Of a DNA stretch of 64,000 bases, positions 48,391 to 60,868 are shown piece after piece. Positions within the stretch are counted from its first letter, which is position 1. Each line of letters starts with the position of its first letter. The stretch is taken from the NCBI RefSeq assembly GCF_905404315.1, contig NC_066301.1, forward strand, positions 5,270,001 through 5,334,000. Direction: 5' to 3'. The notes beneath the pieces were generated by a model. The model was not told where the DNA came from. It saw only the letters and a list, made by a program, of their open reading frames with translations, and made no database searches. The translations under genes were made by a program, and so were the position numbers. Source of the DNA: Leptidea sinapis (Eukaryota; Arthropoda; Insecta; Lepidoptera; Pieridae).

Positions 48391-50370
48391 CTGCGTTACA
48401 CACTTCAAACAGCTTAGGAACATGATCTATTGGTTACTACCATTTATTTTATAGATATAGGATATAGAATTGAGATAAGCAAGATAGCCCTTGATAGTAA
48501 GTTATACGCGTTACTCGCTTCAATCCAGAGCCTCTCAGGAGTCTTGTGAAAGTATCTGAAAGGCATCGCCTTCGTCACCCCGAGACATTAGATACTAATT
48601 CTTATTAGGCCAGTTATTTAACTTTAGCATCTTTCAGGCTCTAACGCAAATAGTGCTGGCACAAAACTGCTTGGTGCTACCACACCTCGGTGAAACCCTA
48701 AAGTGCTGCAGAGATCAAAACCGCCGACCTCTAAAAGAAAATAATGGTGGCTATTTTTCCATACAAAGTTCTCGACTGACAACGGTAAGCGACTGTCGAA
48801 CGCATAATATTTCCTTCGCATTAAATTTCCAAACTTTTTTTAATATTGCGATTAATATTTGGAGGTGGAAATTGCCGAAAATGAGAAATCTGGTTTTCGA
48901 GATTCTTACTTACGATTTTTGTTTATCGCACTAATAATGGTCTCGGCCGCGTTAATGACGGTATGGTGTAATATAATTCGTAAAGCTAATGTTTCCTCTC
49001 TAGGTAGCAGTATACTCCAAACTGGAAGGCACCTAAGTCGTATCGGTTCGAGAGTCATGAAGATTATTCCACAAAATGGATGTGCGAGACAAAAATTGCC
49101 TTAAAATATGTACCTACAGTTTCAGTCATATATGTCAGCCTATTCAATCACAAATTTTCATTTGTTTTTTAAACCTATCTTAAAATTTATAAACTCAAAG
49201 AAATATTGCAAGGAATCAATTAAATAAAATTATAGAGGTAAGCCTTGCCTAACAATTTCAATTATTAATAAGCAGTTAATTTAACTATTTGTACGTTATT
49301 AAAAATATATCAGATCTTTACTGATGCTCAAGATTATAGGCAACCTTCTGGTCTAGAATATTATAACATTGATTTATTAAGGATTTTGATACAATTAATG
49401 CACAACTTTACGTCGTCCTAACATACGATAGACTAAGTATCAAATTTCAAATGCTAATCTCGGTTTCTAATGTAATAAGGGCATGGCGCGATTATAAAGT
49501 TAATTCTATTGGTAAAAATATTCATTTATATTAAATGATTTGAGCTGAAAAGTATAACTTTAACAATATCAATGAATAATTCCCCCATGTGACATGTCAA
49601 AAAGATAGAGTGCATGTTAATAAATGATTACAAATCTTGCGACAGCCAAAAAGTTCAAAACTACGGTTAAATAAGCAGGTTAAATTGATATAATAACAGT
49701 GGTGACCCTCTGCGGTTAACCTGTCTGTTACGTGTTCTTTTACCTTCACATAATAACTAACTAGTGGCTTCGCATTAATAAATTGAATTGATTTTCATGT
49801 TGGCAACTATAGTGCGATCATATTAAGTCACCCTTCTTGCCTATTACCTTACTTATCTGGCATAGATGACGAATACAAGAATTCAAAAACAAAAAGAAAA
49901 TAGATTTCTTTATTCAAAATTGGTTATGAAAACCTTAAAACGTTGAAAACTTATTGAGAGTCAAGAACTACCACCAGTTTGGAAGATATACCGATGAGGT
50001 ATCGTTTAGAAAGTCGTTTATGCTATAGAAGCCTTTCAAAATCCTTTTTTAATGATTCTCTTGAATTTCGTAACACGTGTATTTTGAAGGTTCTGCATAC
50101 ATTAATTGGGATCAAGATGTAAGTAAATATTTCGCCCAACGAAAGCCTACTCGACTCTAAGACAGAGATAAAATTTCTTCCAAAGTGGAGGAACACATCC
50201 AGATGGTGAGGACGATATGATATTATATTTAGTGATCAGCGGTATCTCAACGGCTTTTTAACTGTTGTTTTTAAATCACATATAAATCTTTAATGACTCA
50301 TCTCTGTTACGTACGTTAAGGTCATTGTAAATTGAGGTTATCACGCAATGCCATGTATAACTTTTTGATT
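48391..50370. other. intron sequence, mostly without features
   Basis: A heavily decayed antisense hairpin-retroposon scrap may lie at 48536-48660 (TTCGTCACCCCGAGACATTA). Otherwise nothing is supported. Confidence 0.4.
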
Positions 50371-50400
50371 CTAGAAGGTTAGAAGAAGATAATGTAATAT

Positions 50401-51237
50401 ATAAAATTCTCGTGTCACGGTGTGCGGGACCGAACTCCTCCGAAACGGCTTGACTGATTCTCATGAAATTTTGAGTGCATATTGGGTAGGTCTGAGAATC
50501 GGACAACATCTATTTTTCATCCCCCTAAATGTTAAGGGTGGTCCACACTAAATTTTTTTGACATTTTTTTTTAAATTTGTTTGAGTCAGCATTAAAAAAT
50601 ACATACAACTTCAAATTTTCACCCATCTACTATCAACAGTTACTTTTGTATCTGATGGCTGGTCCATGCGTCATGCTCGTGAACGGGTGCTACTCGTGGG
50701 GGCTGGATGATCTTGTTACCGGGAGGTCTGCTTGATGTGTTTTTTTTTTATTATTATTATTTCCTTTAAAGTTAAAGTTATTATATATTTTATTTTATGA
50801 AATGCTCACATAATGCCTCTATTTATTTACGGTATGTGTGGATTGATGCATCTACTATACTCAATAACTCTTGTGTTTATAAGTATTAATTTACTTTTTT
50901 TTTCTTTTTTTGACTTACTCATGTAAGCCTTTCAGTTTTTGACTTTTGAGTATTTTTGTTGCGTCACTTTGCATATATTGTAATTGAAATGATTTGTACA
51001 ACAACTAAAATGTAAATCTTGACTTAAAAGAGTGGCAATGAGTTTCTTGCTACTTCTTCTCATTAGCTCAACCCTTTACGAAGTAGCGGTAAATTCAATA
51101 AGAAACAATATTTATATATTTTTTTTACATTCATAAGTGTCATTTTTGTGACCTACATGAATAAAGTGTTTTTGAATTTGAATTTGAATTATCGCGATTT
51201 TAATATCGGCAATACAACGTTTGCTGGGTCAGCTAGT
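50401..51237 (-). repeat. TAGCTGACCC-type repeat, interrupted copy
   Basis: Antisense to 21096-21399: CGGCTTGACTGATTCTCATG at one end and CGTTTGCTGGGTCAGCTAGT at the other. It is split by a LINE at 50653-51189. Confidence 0.87.
50653..51189 (+). mobile_element. nested LINE 3' end (TTTGAATTTGAATT tail)
   Basis: Flanked by TATC at 50649-50652 and 51190-51193; the uninterrupted sister at 21137-21155 reads straight through ATCGCGATACAAAAGT. The 3' end shares AGCTCAACCCTTTACGAAG and GACCTACATGAATAAAGTG with 13640-13771. The 5' part includes GTCATGCTCGTGAACGGGTG. Confidence 0.85.
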
Positions 51238-52503
51238 AAAATATAAAAAACCGTACTCCATTATTTTAAAAATTATTTATCAGTTAATTTTAATACATAA
51301 ATTTATGAGAAAAGAATGTAAAAAGCTATCCCACGAGTGTTTGAACAATTGAACAATTTTAGTAATAATTCACTAGATAAATTTTACCTTGCGTACATTA
51401 AGACCTAAGCTGTCATTGACGAAACAGCACGAAGTATTTTTATATTGTTAGTTATACTGCTCATAATATTATGTCCACAATTAAGGCAGGATTTTGAAGA
51501 AGTTTATTTTGTAATAATTCTGTTAAAAAGTCTGCTCAGTACAAAAATAACTGACCGTTTATTTATGAACTACAAACTACAGCTACATCTTTGATTTTTT
51601 TTTGTATTTTAAAACTATTGGTGTATCTAGCATTATTGTGGATAGTTCTCCTGTAGTTCTGTTGGTAAATAACGATCGACTTGACTCTAGCAGGTTAGAA
51701 GAAGATATAAAATATAAAAAACTGTACTCCATTATTTTTAAAAATGGTTAATCATTTAATATTAATACATAAATTTATGAGAAAAGAATGTAAAAAGCTA
51801 TCCCACGAGTGTTTGAACAATTGAACAATTTTAGTAATAATTCACTAGATAAATTTTACCTTGCGTACATTAAGACCTAACTAGATAAATTTTATCTCGC
51901 ATTAAGACCTAAACTTTCATTGATGAAACGAAGTATTTTTATATTGTCAGTTATACTGCTATTACTACTAAACTACAGCTACATACTTATTTTTTTTGGT
52001 AATATAAAACTAGTGGTGTATCTAGCATTATAGTGGATAGTTCTCCTATAGTTCTGTTGGTATATAACGATCCACTTTGTATCTAGCCGGGTGCTGGCAT
52101 GAGGCGGCTAAGTCATAAACATTGTAATTCAAGGGAACAGTAATCTAGATAAGGGCAACCATTGTACTGGCTGTACTATCGGCTCTCTTTATCGATATAT
52201 TTGTATGCAAAAGCTGCAGCCACATTCCTAGGGAGTGCTATGTGCTTTGTTAGTCAACTCTATCTGTATACATTTAAAGATGTACCTAGTTAATTAATTC
52301 ATTAATACTGTATTACTATGACGTTCACCGTTGGTCGATTGGTATGCATGTCTGTGAATCTAGGGACTAAGGACGTTTAATTCTAGCTGTAGCCTGATAC
52401 ATTTATTCCAAATGACGGAAGTATTCGACAATTTCCCGGAAAAAGAATGACAAATAAACAAATTTATTAAAAGTACTAGATATTAAGACATTACGTTTTT
52501 ACG

Positions 52504-52974
52504 GTGCCCGAAGTAAAAATAAATCCGATGGATATTGATGTAAGCGTATGTGATATTATTTTTAAAGAACTCCCCGAACCCGAGACCTCACAGACACAAA
52601 AAAGTAATGAAAATATAAATTTCATATTTAGTCTTTCAAAAGTCATGACATTAGATTTCACTCAATTATTATTAGAATCATTAAAGAAGTCTCGTTTAAT
52701 CATAAGTGATTTGTTAGAGTCGATGAGAATAAAAAAAAATTAATAATGAATGAATAATTTACGACGCGGTCAACAAGTGACAGCCCTACGGATATCTCAC
52801 GTCAATTTAAATCATTTTAATTGGACGAAATTGTTAAATGTGTCCGGTATACCGAGGGTTACCGACGAACAGTTATTTCTGTTTTTTATTTTCTTAAAGT
52901 GGAAAGTACACAATCAAACCACTGTAGGTAGTCATTTGAGGTTCTCTTTTAACATGAGGATCATATTAAGGTAG
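52504..52974 (+). other. possible unrecognised coding remnant
   Basis: Two consecutive frames: one with MPEVKINPMDIDVSVCDIIF and LLLESLKKSRLIISDLLESM, stop, then one with NNLRRGQQVTALRISHVNLN and KLLNVSGIPRVTDEQLFLFF. The first has no stop for 79 codons in AT-rich DNA. It might be a transposon gene relic. No family recognised. Confidence 0.2.
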
Positions 52975-53224
52975 GTTCCCGCAAATAAACTGGAGTATAC
53001 TCTTGTTTTGTTCTCTTTAGTAGCCCGTATTCTTCAAAGTATCTCCAGAAAATAAATCTAGTTTTAGTTGCTTCTCTGTTTTTTCAGTTTGCGGTTAAAT
53101 GGACTGCTACAAGCCAATTATACTGATGTACTTCGTTTCCTACTATAATAAAAAGGATTTAATTTAATATTAAGAGAACTATAATTTGAACTGAACACTC
53201 AATATTAGGTAAAAGGTAAAATCT

Positions 53225-53430
53225 CATAGAAATCTTGGAAATGGAACGACCAGGCTATTCAAAGAATAAATTAAACTGTAATGTAATATTATTCAAAAAA
53301 AAAAAAATATTTTCTTGCCCCTGTTCTTCTCAGGTCAAGGTCATTTCTCGTTAAATGGGTGATGGGTTTTGACGTTTAGTAAGAGATTTCAAAATTCACT
53401 TTTGAATAAAATATTTAAGTTCATGTAGAT
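53225..53430 (+). mobile_element. LINE 3' UTR fragment
   Basis: TTTTCTTGCCCCTGTTCTTC, TTTTGACGTTTAGTAAGAGA and TTTTGAATAAAATATTTAAG align with the UTR of 7255-7725. Confidence 0.75.
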
Positions 53431-53857
53431 GATACCGATTAACACCAGGTTGATCATCTGCTTATTCCATCTTTTACAGATAAATTGGCAAAGAAGCATC
53501 TTCATTCGGGCACTAATTTTTTTGCCGTTTTCTACCATCATGGTATAATCTTGCTTTAGTTGGCTTTATTCTATCTTGAGCTACATGCATCCAAAGCATT
53601 TGAATTCCTCTTGGGCGTTTCTACCCCAAATAATTTCACTTCAGATACGTCCAGCACCAAAAACCTTCTGCCAGCCCACTGCTACTTAACTCTGCTCTTA
53701 CTTTGCTTACGGTGCTGCCTGTGGTGGTTTTTGTATTTAAAATTAAGCATTGGCTGTACTCAATAAATCTTGAGGATTTTTAATTACTTCAATTGGGAAT
53801 TTTTAGTTGGAAATTTTGTTTTCATCACTTGCATTTAAAGTAGTTTATGAAATACTA

Positions 53858-54060
53858 CAACGCTGTGGAATGAGCTTCCTTGTGCGGTGTTTCCGGGACG
53901 ATACGACATGGGCACCTTCAAAAAAAGCGCGTACACCTTCCTTAAAGGCCGACAACGCTCTTGTGATTCCTCTGGTGTTGCAAGAGAATGTGGGCGGCGG
54001 TGATCACTTAACACCAGGTGACCCGTACGCTCGTTTGTCCTCCTATTCCATAAAAAAAAT
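53858..54060 (+). mobile_element. Jockey/CR1-like LINE 3' end
   Basis: CGCTGTGGAATGAGCTTCCT through TACACCTTCCTTAAAGG to CTCCTATTCCATAAAAAAA. Reads WNELPCAVFPGRYDMGTFKK then SAYTFLKGRQRSCDSSGVA. It is among the best-preserved copies of this terminus. Confidence 0.87.
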
Positions 54061-57000
54061 GCTCAATCTGTAAGTATTGATTGAATGGAGTGTCAATGAG
54101 TTACATTAAAGCTCAAATTTTGGAAGTGATGGCAATTGGTGATATATAAATCTTATGTTAATATTCATAAGAGTCTTTGCTACGCGCTTAATGGTATTTT
54201 TGGCGATTTTGATTATTCTCTTTTCACAATATAAAATCAAAACGTGTTGTTACTATCATCTTGAAGACGCATTTGATTTAACGAGACAGTTGTTAAGGTG
54301 CTCCTCAGCCTAACGATAACGCAGTGGAAACGATCAAGCCGTGTGCGCCTGGCTTAATTACATAGCTTTTATCTTACCGTCCAATTTCTTTATTTTACGG
54401 CTCGACATATTAATATGTTAATTGAGTTGCGCGGTGGTCTGTCGATAATTTTTACTTATCGATACACCGGAGCTACGTTAAAGGAAACATAAACTTTTAT
54501 TGTTATAATTTCTTGTTTATTATTTGATTCGTCTGTGATGTTAATGCTAACATATAAAGTTGCGTGGTGAGTGAACTTATTATTGTTGAAAATATACATA
54601 ATTTAAGGATGCAGCAACTTCTTTAGCCATTTTGTTTTTGGTTAGGTTAAATTGAAATCTACATGATATTTTGATAAGATCTTGTAAAATGCTAAATCTG
54701 TTGGTAATTATTTAGTGATATAGGCTTCTGCATGTCTTCATTCAGTTCAAATAGAACAGTTGATTCTAGAATAGTGTGATATAATTTATCTTTAGACTTA
54801 CATGATTAAATAAATTATTTAATTCCAATTGTGCTGTTAATTATTAAGAGTTATGCTGAAATACTTTTACTACCATTAAATTGTTAAATGAATTTAAAGC
54901 TTATCTATTACCTACACTAAGATATTAGACAGTTACACACTTTGTAGGCAAAATAATAAACATAACTTTGGTACTTGCCCAACGATACCCTTACTTAATA
55001 TTCGAAAGATTTTCTTAAAAACATAAAATGTGAAAAAGAATAAAAGGGTTAACTTAAAGGAACCTTATTGTAAGTAGGAAGCACCTACAGCTGACTATGT
55101 GACGTTTAAAATGTTAAGTTTATCTCACAGTGACCGAATCTGATAGAACAAGCTCATTGTCAATTTATTTATGAAATAAAAGGACTAAAAAGCATCTGAG
55201 CTAACTAGTTTATGACGCCATGTTGAAAAAATTCAGTTACTTAATATACAATTATTTTAATTTAATAGTTCCTACAAGACTAGAAATAAATACTCTTCAA
55301 GTAAAATTTTAATCAACAGATCGGCAAAATGGGTCTATGTAAAATTTCAAGACATAAAAAGCGTACAGAAAAGTAAAGTTTCGTGTTTGTATTGAAAAAG
55401 TGAACAAAATTCAAATTAAGCCGTTTTTAAATCGTGAACCACTAAATGCCCTCTTGACATTAAGTATCCAGCGTCAGGGAATGTACAACAGCGCTCAAAG
55501 AACTTAGCCTGCTCTCCTTTAGTGCGGTAGACCTTTGCTATTTAAATATATCCTTAAATTATATACAACAGTTAATTATTCACTGACTCTTTGACGCTAT
55601 CGCAGTAAGATACAGCATTTCGAGGGTTCCGTATCAAGAAAGGTCAAATGAAAACAAGAACGATATAAATATATTGTGTTAGTATTTTATGTACCTATTG
55701 AGAAACGTATATTCTTAATCATAATATAAGACTTTATTTGCAAGAACTAAATAAAGGAAATTATTATCTTACAATTAGGTAACCTTATATACATTGAAGC
55801 TATAATCATTTTTTACTCATTTCTTTATAGAAAACTAATTATATTTTTAGTATTTATATACAAACATTATATTTAGTAGGTATTCGAGTAAAACTTTAAG
55901 ACACCAATTTGCGTATCCGAGATCATTTAGGCACATGAGGTAGGTAAACAATATATTATAGAACCCTGAAAGTTTGTTCGTAACAAAACATGCGACTAGG
56001 TTTTTGAAATGTGTTAAGATAAAAGATTTGAAAGCAATAAATCTAAATAAATATCGATACACGTCATACCAGGCACTACAACCCTACACATGTTTCGATT
56101 ACAACATACAAGATGGCGCTAGATGTTCCAGCTTTCGTTCCGGTTCTCGTTCCAGTTTTTATGAATTGATAGAGACATTTACATGTAAACTGGCTTTTGA
56201 TAGAACAACGCGTGAAATTGATTATCGATTAGTAACGTTTCATTTACAAATAATAACTGACCTTTGTCACGTGCTTTTTGATGTTTACATATTATCTCAC
56301 CTACTTGTCAACCAATTAATTGATATCTATTAAAAACCTTCAGAATTTATATTGTGGCAAAACAAAAAATAATGCAATTTCGTCTCAAATAGACAAGCCA
56401 TGGCACTTTGCAATCGAGCGCACCTTTAAGTTGAATTTAGTAGCATTTGTATGTTTAAGAAACTATTAGAATTGTTTTTTTTTTTCAAATGATGTTGCTT
56501 TATTGTCTAGAGAATTAAGTTCCCGTAAATAAAAATAAGTGATGTATAAAGAAATAAAATATAAATGGAGCTAGCTCGACAAAGAATTAAAGTAGATATA
56601 TTCAGAATATTTTTTTAACCGTGAAAAAATACTGTAAATTTATAATTATACTGTCTCAGTGTGTAGTACATATTATATAGTTTTCATAAAAAAAATATAT
56701 ATTATTACTTACTTTATAGACCTAAATTTTTGTTTTAAGTAAAATAGTAGGTATAACAATTTTCGTATAATGTCCTTTAGAGCCTTAACGCCTAATTTGC
56801 ATATTTAATTAATATTTACTTTATGAAAAGTCCTGTAATATTAACAATGTGACTGATGTAAAACTGCATTTTAGTAATCATATTATTAATTGAGATGTTC
56901 ATTGCTACTCTCCCAAAGATGGCGCTGATGATATTGAGAGGAGTTGTGATTCAATTAATTTATGAAACTACATATTATGACCTTTTTTATCTGTATTAAA

Positions 57001-57875
57001 AAGAAAATGACACTTAATATAAAGTATATTACATTTCAATTAACAAATACGTAGTATGGATAATATAAAAATACTTGCAAAACGAAATGTATCATTCGCA
57101 ATGGCTTCGCCATGTCACTGAATTAAACAATACGTGATATTTTTAATTAAATACGAAACAATACATATTGATACGAGTCGAACTCGATTGCAGACTCAAT
57201 TCGGAACGCATCGCATCGGATCGGGCGTCTCCCTATTCGCGCCAAATGGTTAATTTGCGCGGTAAACACACACGCCATATCCATAAGTCATATCAACTGC
57301 ACACGGAGTCAACTGAACTATACCCGTCTCGCTCTAACGAACTAGAGAAACCACTACGACTTTTTCCTTTCGGTTGGAAATCTTATTTTGAATTTATTCC
57401 TACGGGGCGTGGATGCAGGCATTGCATATTATGTTGCTCGTTCTAACCTGTGGGTATCGCATTCCGTCCTTTTCTCGCTTTTTGTGATTTTAATTCGAGG
57501 AACGACATCGCGACGTGATTCGATTGTATAGATTTTTTATTGCAAATATTCGGAATTCGTTGTTATAACAGAATTTTCACTGAATCAAGGAGCTAACAGA
57601 GTCTATAATTTTGTGTGGACAAATGATTATAAGCAATCAACATATATAAAACTAAAAATCCAAATTAGGAGTTCTACAATCTACTAGATATTAATTAGTC
57701 ACTAAATTCTTAAATTTGTGTTATTACCTAGCTCTTTTAGGTATTAAAGTAATAATGTAATGTTATATTTTAGTTGAATAAAATATTGTTATGTAGGAAT
57801 GTGATAATTTACAAGCTGTAACATTTATAACGCAATGTTATTCTAAAGCTAAAATCTGACTTAGGTGATAAGTTT
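54061..57875. other. intron sequence, largely repeat-free
   Basis: No gene. GC-richer, non-repeat pockets at 54300-54480 (with TTAATTACATAGC and CTTATCGATACACCGG) and 57165-57500 could be regulatory. The 119-codon frame at 55974-56333 has no domain features. Confidence 0.4.
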
Positions 57876-58201
57876 ACCAGTGGAAGGCTCCTCTGCACCG
57901 AATGCCGGCTAGACTATGGGTACCACAACGGCGCCCATTTCTGTCGTGAAGCAGTACCTAATGTGTAAGCATTACTGTGTTTCGGTCGTAAGGGCGCCGT
58001 AGCTAGTGAAATTAGTGGGCAAATGAGACTTAACATCTTATGTCTCAAGGTGACGAGCGTAGTAGTAGTAGGTAACTCTCAGAATTTTTGGGTTTTCTAA
58101 CAATCCTGAGCAGCACTGCATTGTAATGTAAGGGTAGGGCGTATCAATTACGCTATGCTGAACGTCCTGCTGGTCTTGTCCCTTATTTTCATAAAAAAAA
58201 A
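57876..58201 (+). mobile_element. hairpin retroposon copy 14 (full length)
   Basis: ACCAGTGGAAGGCTCCTC to CATAAAAAAAA. The left arm of the long stem has changed to GGTAACTCTCAGAATT, so the 12 bp pairing is lost. Confidence 0.9.
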
Positions 58202-58837
58202 TTATCTTGCCATAAGATTTCTTTTAATTACACTATAAGTAATAGAGTATATAAGTATATCTGTTGTATTCTAGGCTATTGTGAGTGTGCAATGTAGGTA
58301 CCTACGTAAATCTATCACTGTGTCTACAGTAGATAGAACTCTGCATTGCGGTAGGATAGAAAGGAGAATGCAGAATTTACGATAAGATATTATGGCTGGC
58401 ATTTATACAAAACTTTTTTATTTCGAGCTCATTACTACATTTTTATGTTAATTTTTAACACTACTATAATTGGATTCACGTTGACATTATAAATTATTGA
58501 TAAACAATTTTGTTATTGTGTAGAGACGTGTTGCATAATAATACCTACTTAGTAAATAACATGACATTAAGTATTATTGTTAAGTTTTTCTCAGGCGACT
58601 TTTTATTTTCAAGAAGTTAAGTTTAAGTTACTAATTAATGAACAAGTGTTGATGTAATTAGGTAGACGACTACTTTCTTTAAACATTTTAAAGACATAGG
58701 GGACATTTGACGGTTTTTAATAACAGCTGTCCAATCTCTCTTGTACTGTAAAATATTTTACATGTAATCGAAACTGCCTTCTACAGGGATGGCTTTAGAT
58801 AATTTATTCGTCGATATTACCCTCTATTTTGAGCAAC

Positions 58838-58958
58838 GCACGCACACTAACACAAAGTAACATACAAATCGCGAGCGTAAGACGTAGATTGTCACGCACA
58901 ATAAAGTAATAAACCTGGCCTGTTTTTATCGGTAATCTAGCAGCAAAAGGCAGTATCT
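58838..58958 (+). repeat. CGCGAGCGTAAGACGTAG repeat, copy A
   Basis: CGCACGCACACTAACACAAA, ATCGCGAGCGTAAGACGTAG and AATAAACCTGGCCTGTTTTT. Shared with 63190-63312. Confidence 0.75.
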
Positions 58959-59345
58959 AGACATACCTAAGGGATAATTACGGATCCTCATTTGCCATGT
59001 TCGTGCTGGGACTTCCACCCATCATATTAAAAGATCCCACTCAGATTAAAACACGGTCGTGCAAATACCGGAGGAGTCTAGAAGTGATGGGTGCAGGAAT
59101 CAATGAATCTTGCTCGCAACCTGATCAGTAAATTAATAAAATTTGCAAAGTTAAAGATATCTCAAGCAGAATTCCGCCCTTTGATGCAGGGGATGCATGG
59201 AGACAGAAGAAACACCACAGAACATGCAATCCCAACACATCCTTATAAATTCGAGCAGTTATTCTACTTTCATCCAAGAAGAAAGGGCTTCATAACCGAA
59301 CCACCTCTATATGTATTTCCTTCTCAATCTCCGCTAAGCTTTTTT
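58959..59345. other. intron sequence, unrecognised
   Basis: The 108-codon plus-strand frame that starts at 59091 runs into the hairpin retroposon and is not supported as a gene. Confidence 0.35.
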
Positions 59346-59583
59346 GCGCCTATTTCTACCGTGAAACAGCAATGTGTAAGCATTACTGTGTTTCGGTGTC
59401 AAGGGCGCCGTTGCTAGTGAAATTGCTGGGCAAATGAGACTTGACATCGTATGTCTTCAGGTGATCGCAGTTGTAGAATTTTTGGGTTTTTCAATAATCT
59501 TGAGCTGCATTGTTATGGGCATGGCGTATCAATTACCAGCAGCTGAACGTCCTGCTCGTCTCATCCCTTATTTTCATAAAAAG
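59346..59583 (+). mobile_element. hairpin retroposon copy 15 (5'-truncated)
   Basis: CGCCTATTTCTACCGTGAAA to CATAAAAAG. The left arm of the long stem is deleted. Confidence 0.87.
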
Positions 59584-59754
59584 AGAAACTAGTACGCTAC
59601 TAAGCTCGAGATCTGTTTCTAATTACAGCGTTATTTATTCTGTGTCTCATACATATTCCCTACACTCAACATAACTAGTACTTTCTAACGCGTTTCTTCT
59701 GCTTTCTTCCTCTTCTGTCACACTCAGCAATTAAAACACACATTGTAGAACCCT

Positions 59755-59912
59755 CAAACTCAAAATATCTTTATTCTAATAGACTAAACGCCATAAACTT
59801 GTTTCATAATTTTGTATGTACTTTACTAACTTTACTATATGTTCGGAAAAGTAGAGTCGTGAGAAAGTATACAAGAAACTCTCTAGCCTCTCTTTGAAAC
59901 CAAAATATAATT
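59755..59912 (-). mobile_element. LINE 3' end (antisense, ATGTTCTTCTC family)
   Basis: CTCAAAATATCTTTATTCTA, TATATGTTCGGAAAAGTAGA and AGAAACTCTCTAGCCTC. Related to 24250-24411. Confidence 0.7.
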
Positions 59913-60069
59913 TATAATTACTATATTAAGTTATTGATAACACATTGTTTGAATGCTCATTCAAAATAATTTAATAACAAATGAAAAACAGACTAAAATA
60001 AATATATATATTGATGGAATATGCTTTATGGAAGACGTTTTCTATCTTATTATACATGTGCTGACTAGT

Positions 60070-60202
60070 CGGTCCTGTCCTAGATTAGGAAGGTTTAGAT
60101 TTTAAGATATTATAATAACACTAGGCTTTAAGTTACTTTGTAACTAACACATTATGATCCTTTGTTGGTCGAAATAAAGAATTTATTATTATTATTATTA
60201 TC
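60070..60202 (+). repeat. retroposon 3' end with (ATT)n tail
   Basis: TTAAGTTACTTTGTAACTAA, TTTGTTGGTCGAAATAAAGA and (ATT)6 at 60182-60201. The body is not identified. Confidence 0.55.
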
Positions 60203-60527
60203 GTTCTTAAATCTAATTTAATACAGTTAAATTATTTTGACTCAATGAAGTAGTGAAGAGTGACGACAGTAAGTTGGAGACGAGGTTACTCATAGAAGCC
60301 GCCAAGTCAATATTTGTGTGGTTTGTGTGCTGGCAAACCGACTTAACAGTGTGTCAACAGAAGGGTTCGCTAATGCCCTTTTTACAAAAAGCTTGGATAA
60401 ATATTGAGGCGACGACTATGGAGTCTTGATTTATGGAATGAGATATTTTTATTATTCATCGGTTCGATTCCGTTCAAAAACAAGGTACAACGCCCCTTAA
60501 TGTTTATTGAAAATTATGGATGCTTAT

Positions 60528-60655
60528 CACGGTGACTTCCGAAGAGCTTTTCGACCTGATTACTGCAATTTAATTCTTTTCCTCGCCACTTAAATTGTTC
60601 TATAACTTTATCGTTCTTCTACCGTGAAGTTTTCAAGGAACTTTCTTCGAATTAC
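60528..60655 (+). mobile_element. Jockey/CR1-like LINE scrap
   Basis: TATCACGGTGACTTCCGAAG AGC, GACCTGATTACTGC is a decayed version of YHGECSEELFNLIPA. Confidence 0.6.
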
Positions 60656-60868
60656 TATTGAATTTAGATTTAATATACGTTCACAATCGTCACGTTTTTG
60701 CTCTTAATAATGATTATCATTATTATAACATTAGAAATAAGGGATTGCTCGTAACTAATTCTGGTAGGCTTCATAAGATACATAATAGCTTTAAGGGCAA
60801 ATGTTTACACTTGTATAATAAAGTCCCAGCCAGTGTTCAGGCATTATCTATATATACATTTTATTAAA
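60656..60868 (+). mobile_element. CR1/Jockey-like LINE, ORF2 C-terminus
   Basis: NDYHYYNIRNKGLLVTNSGR, LHKIHNSFKGKCLHLYNKVP and ASVQALSIYTF, then a stop. It is a sister of 32150-32636, broken before the 3' UTR. Confidence 0.83.

Larger units (their letters stand above)
50371..52085. repeat. tandem duplication, unit 1 carrying a repeat insertion
   Basis: Unit 1 (50371-51690) and unit 2 (51691-52085) share AGGTTAGAAGAAGAT at the start and about 390 bp of body, including CTATCCCACGAGTGTTTGAA and GGTGTATCTAGCATTAT. Unit 1 contains the extra 50401-51237 repeat and about 80 bp more between the shared blocks. Confidence 0.85.

Noticed and set aside
55974..56333. 119-codon plus-strand frame
   Set aside because: No recognisable domain, no splice context, antisense to the host gene's intron; probably chance.
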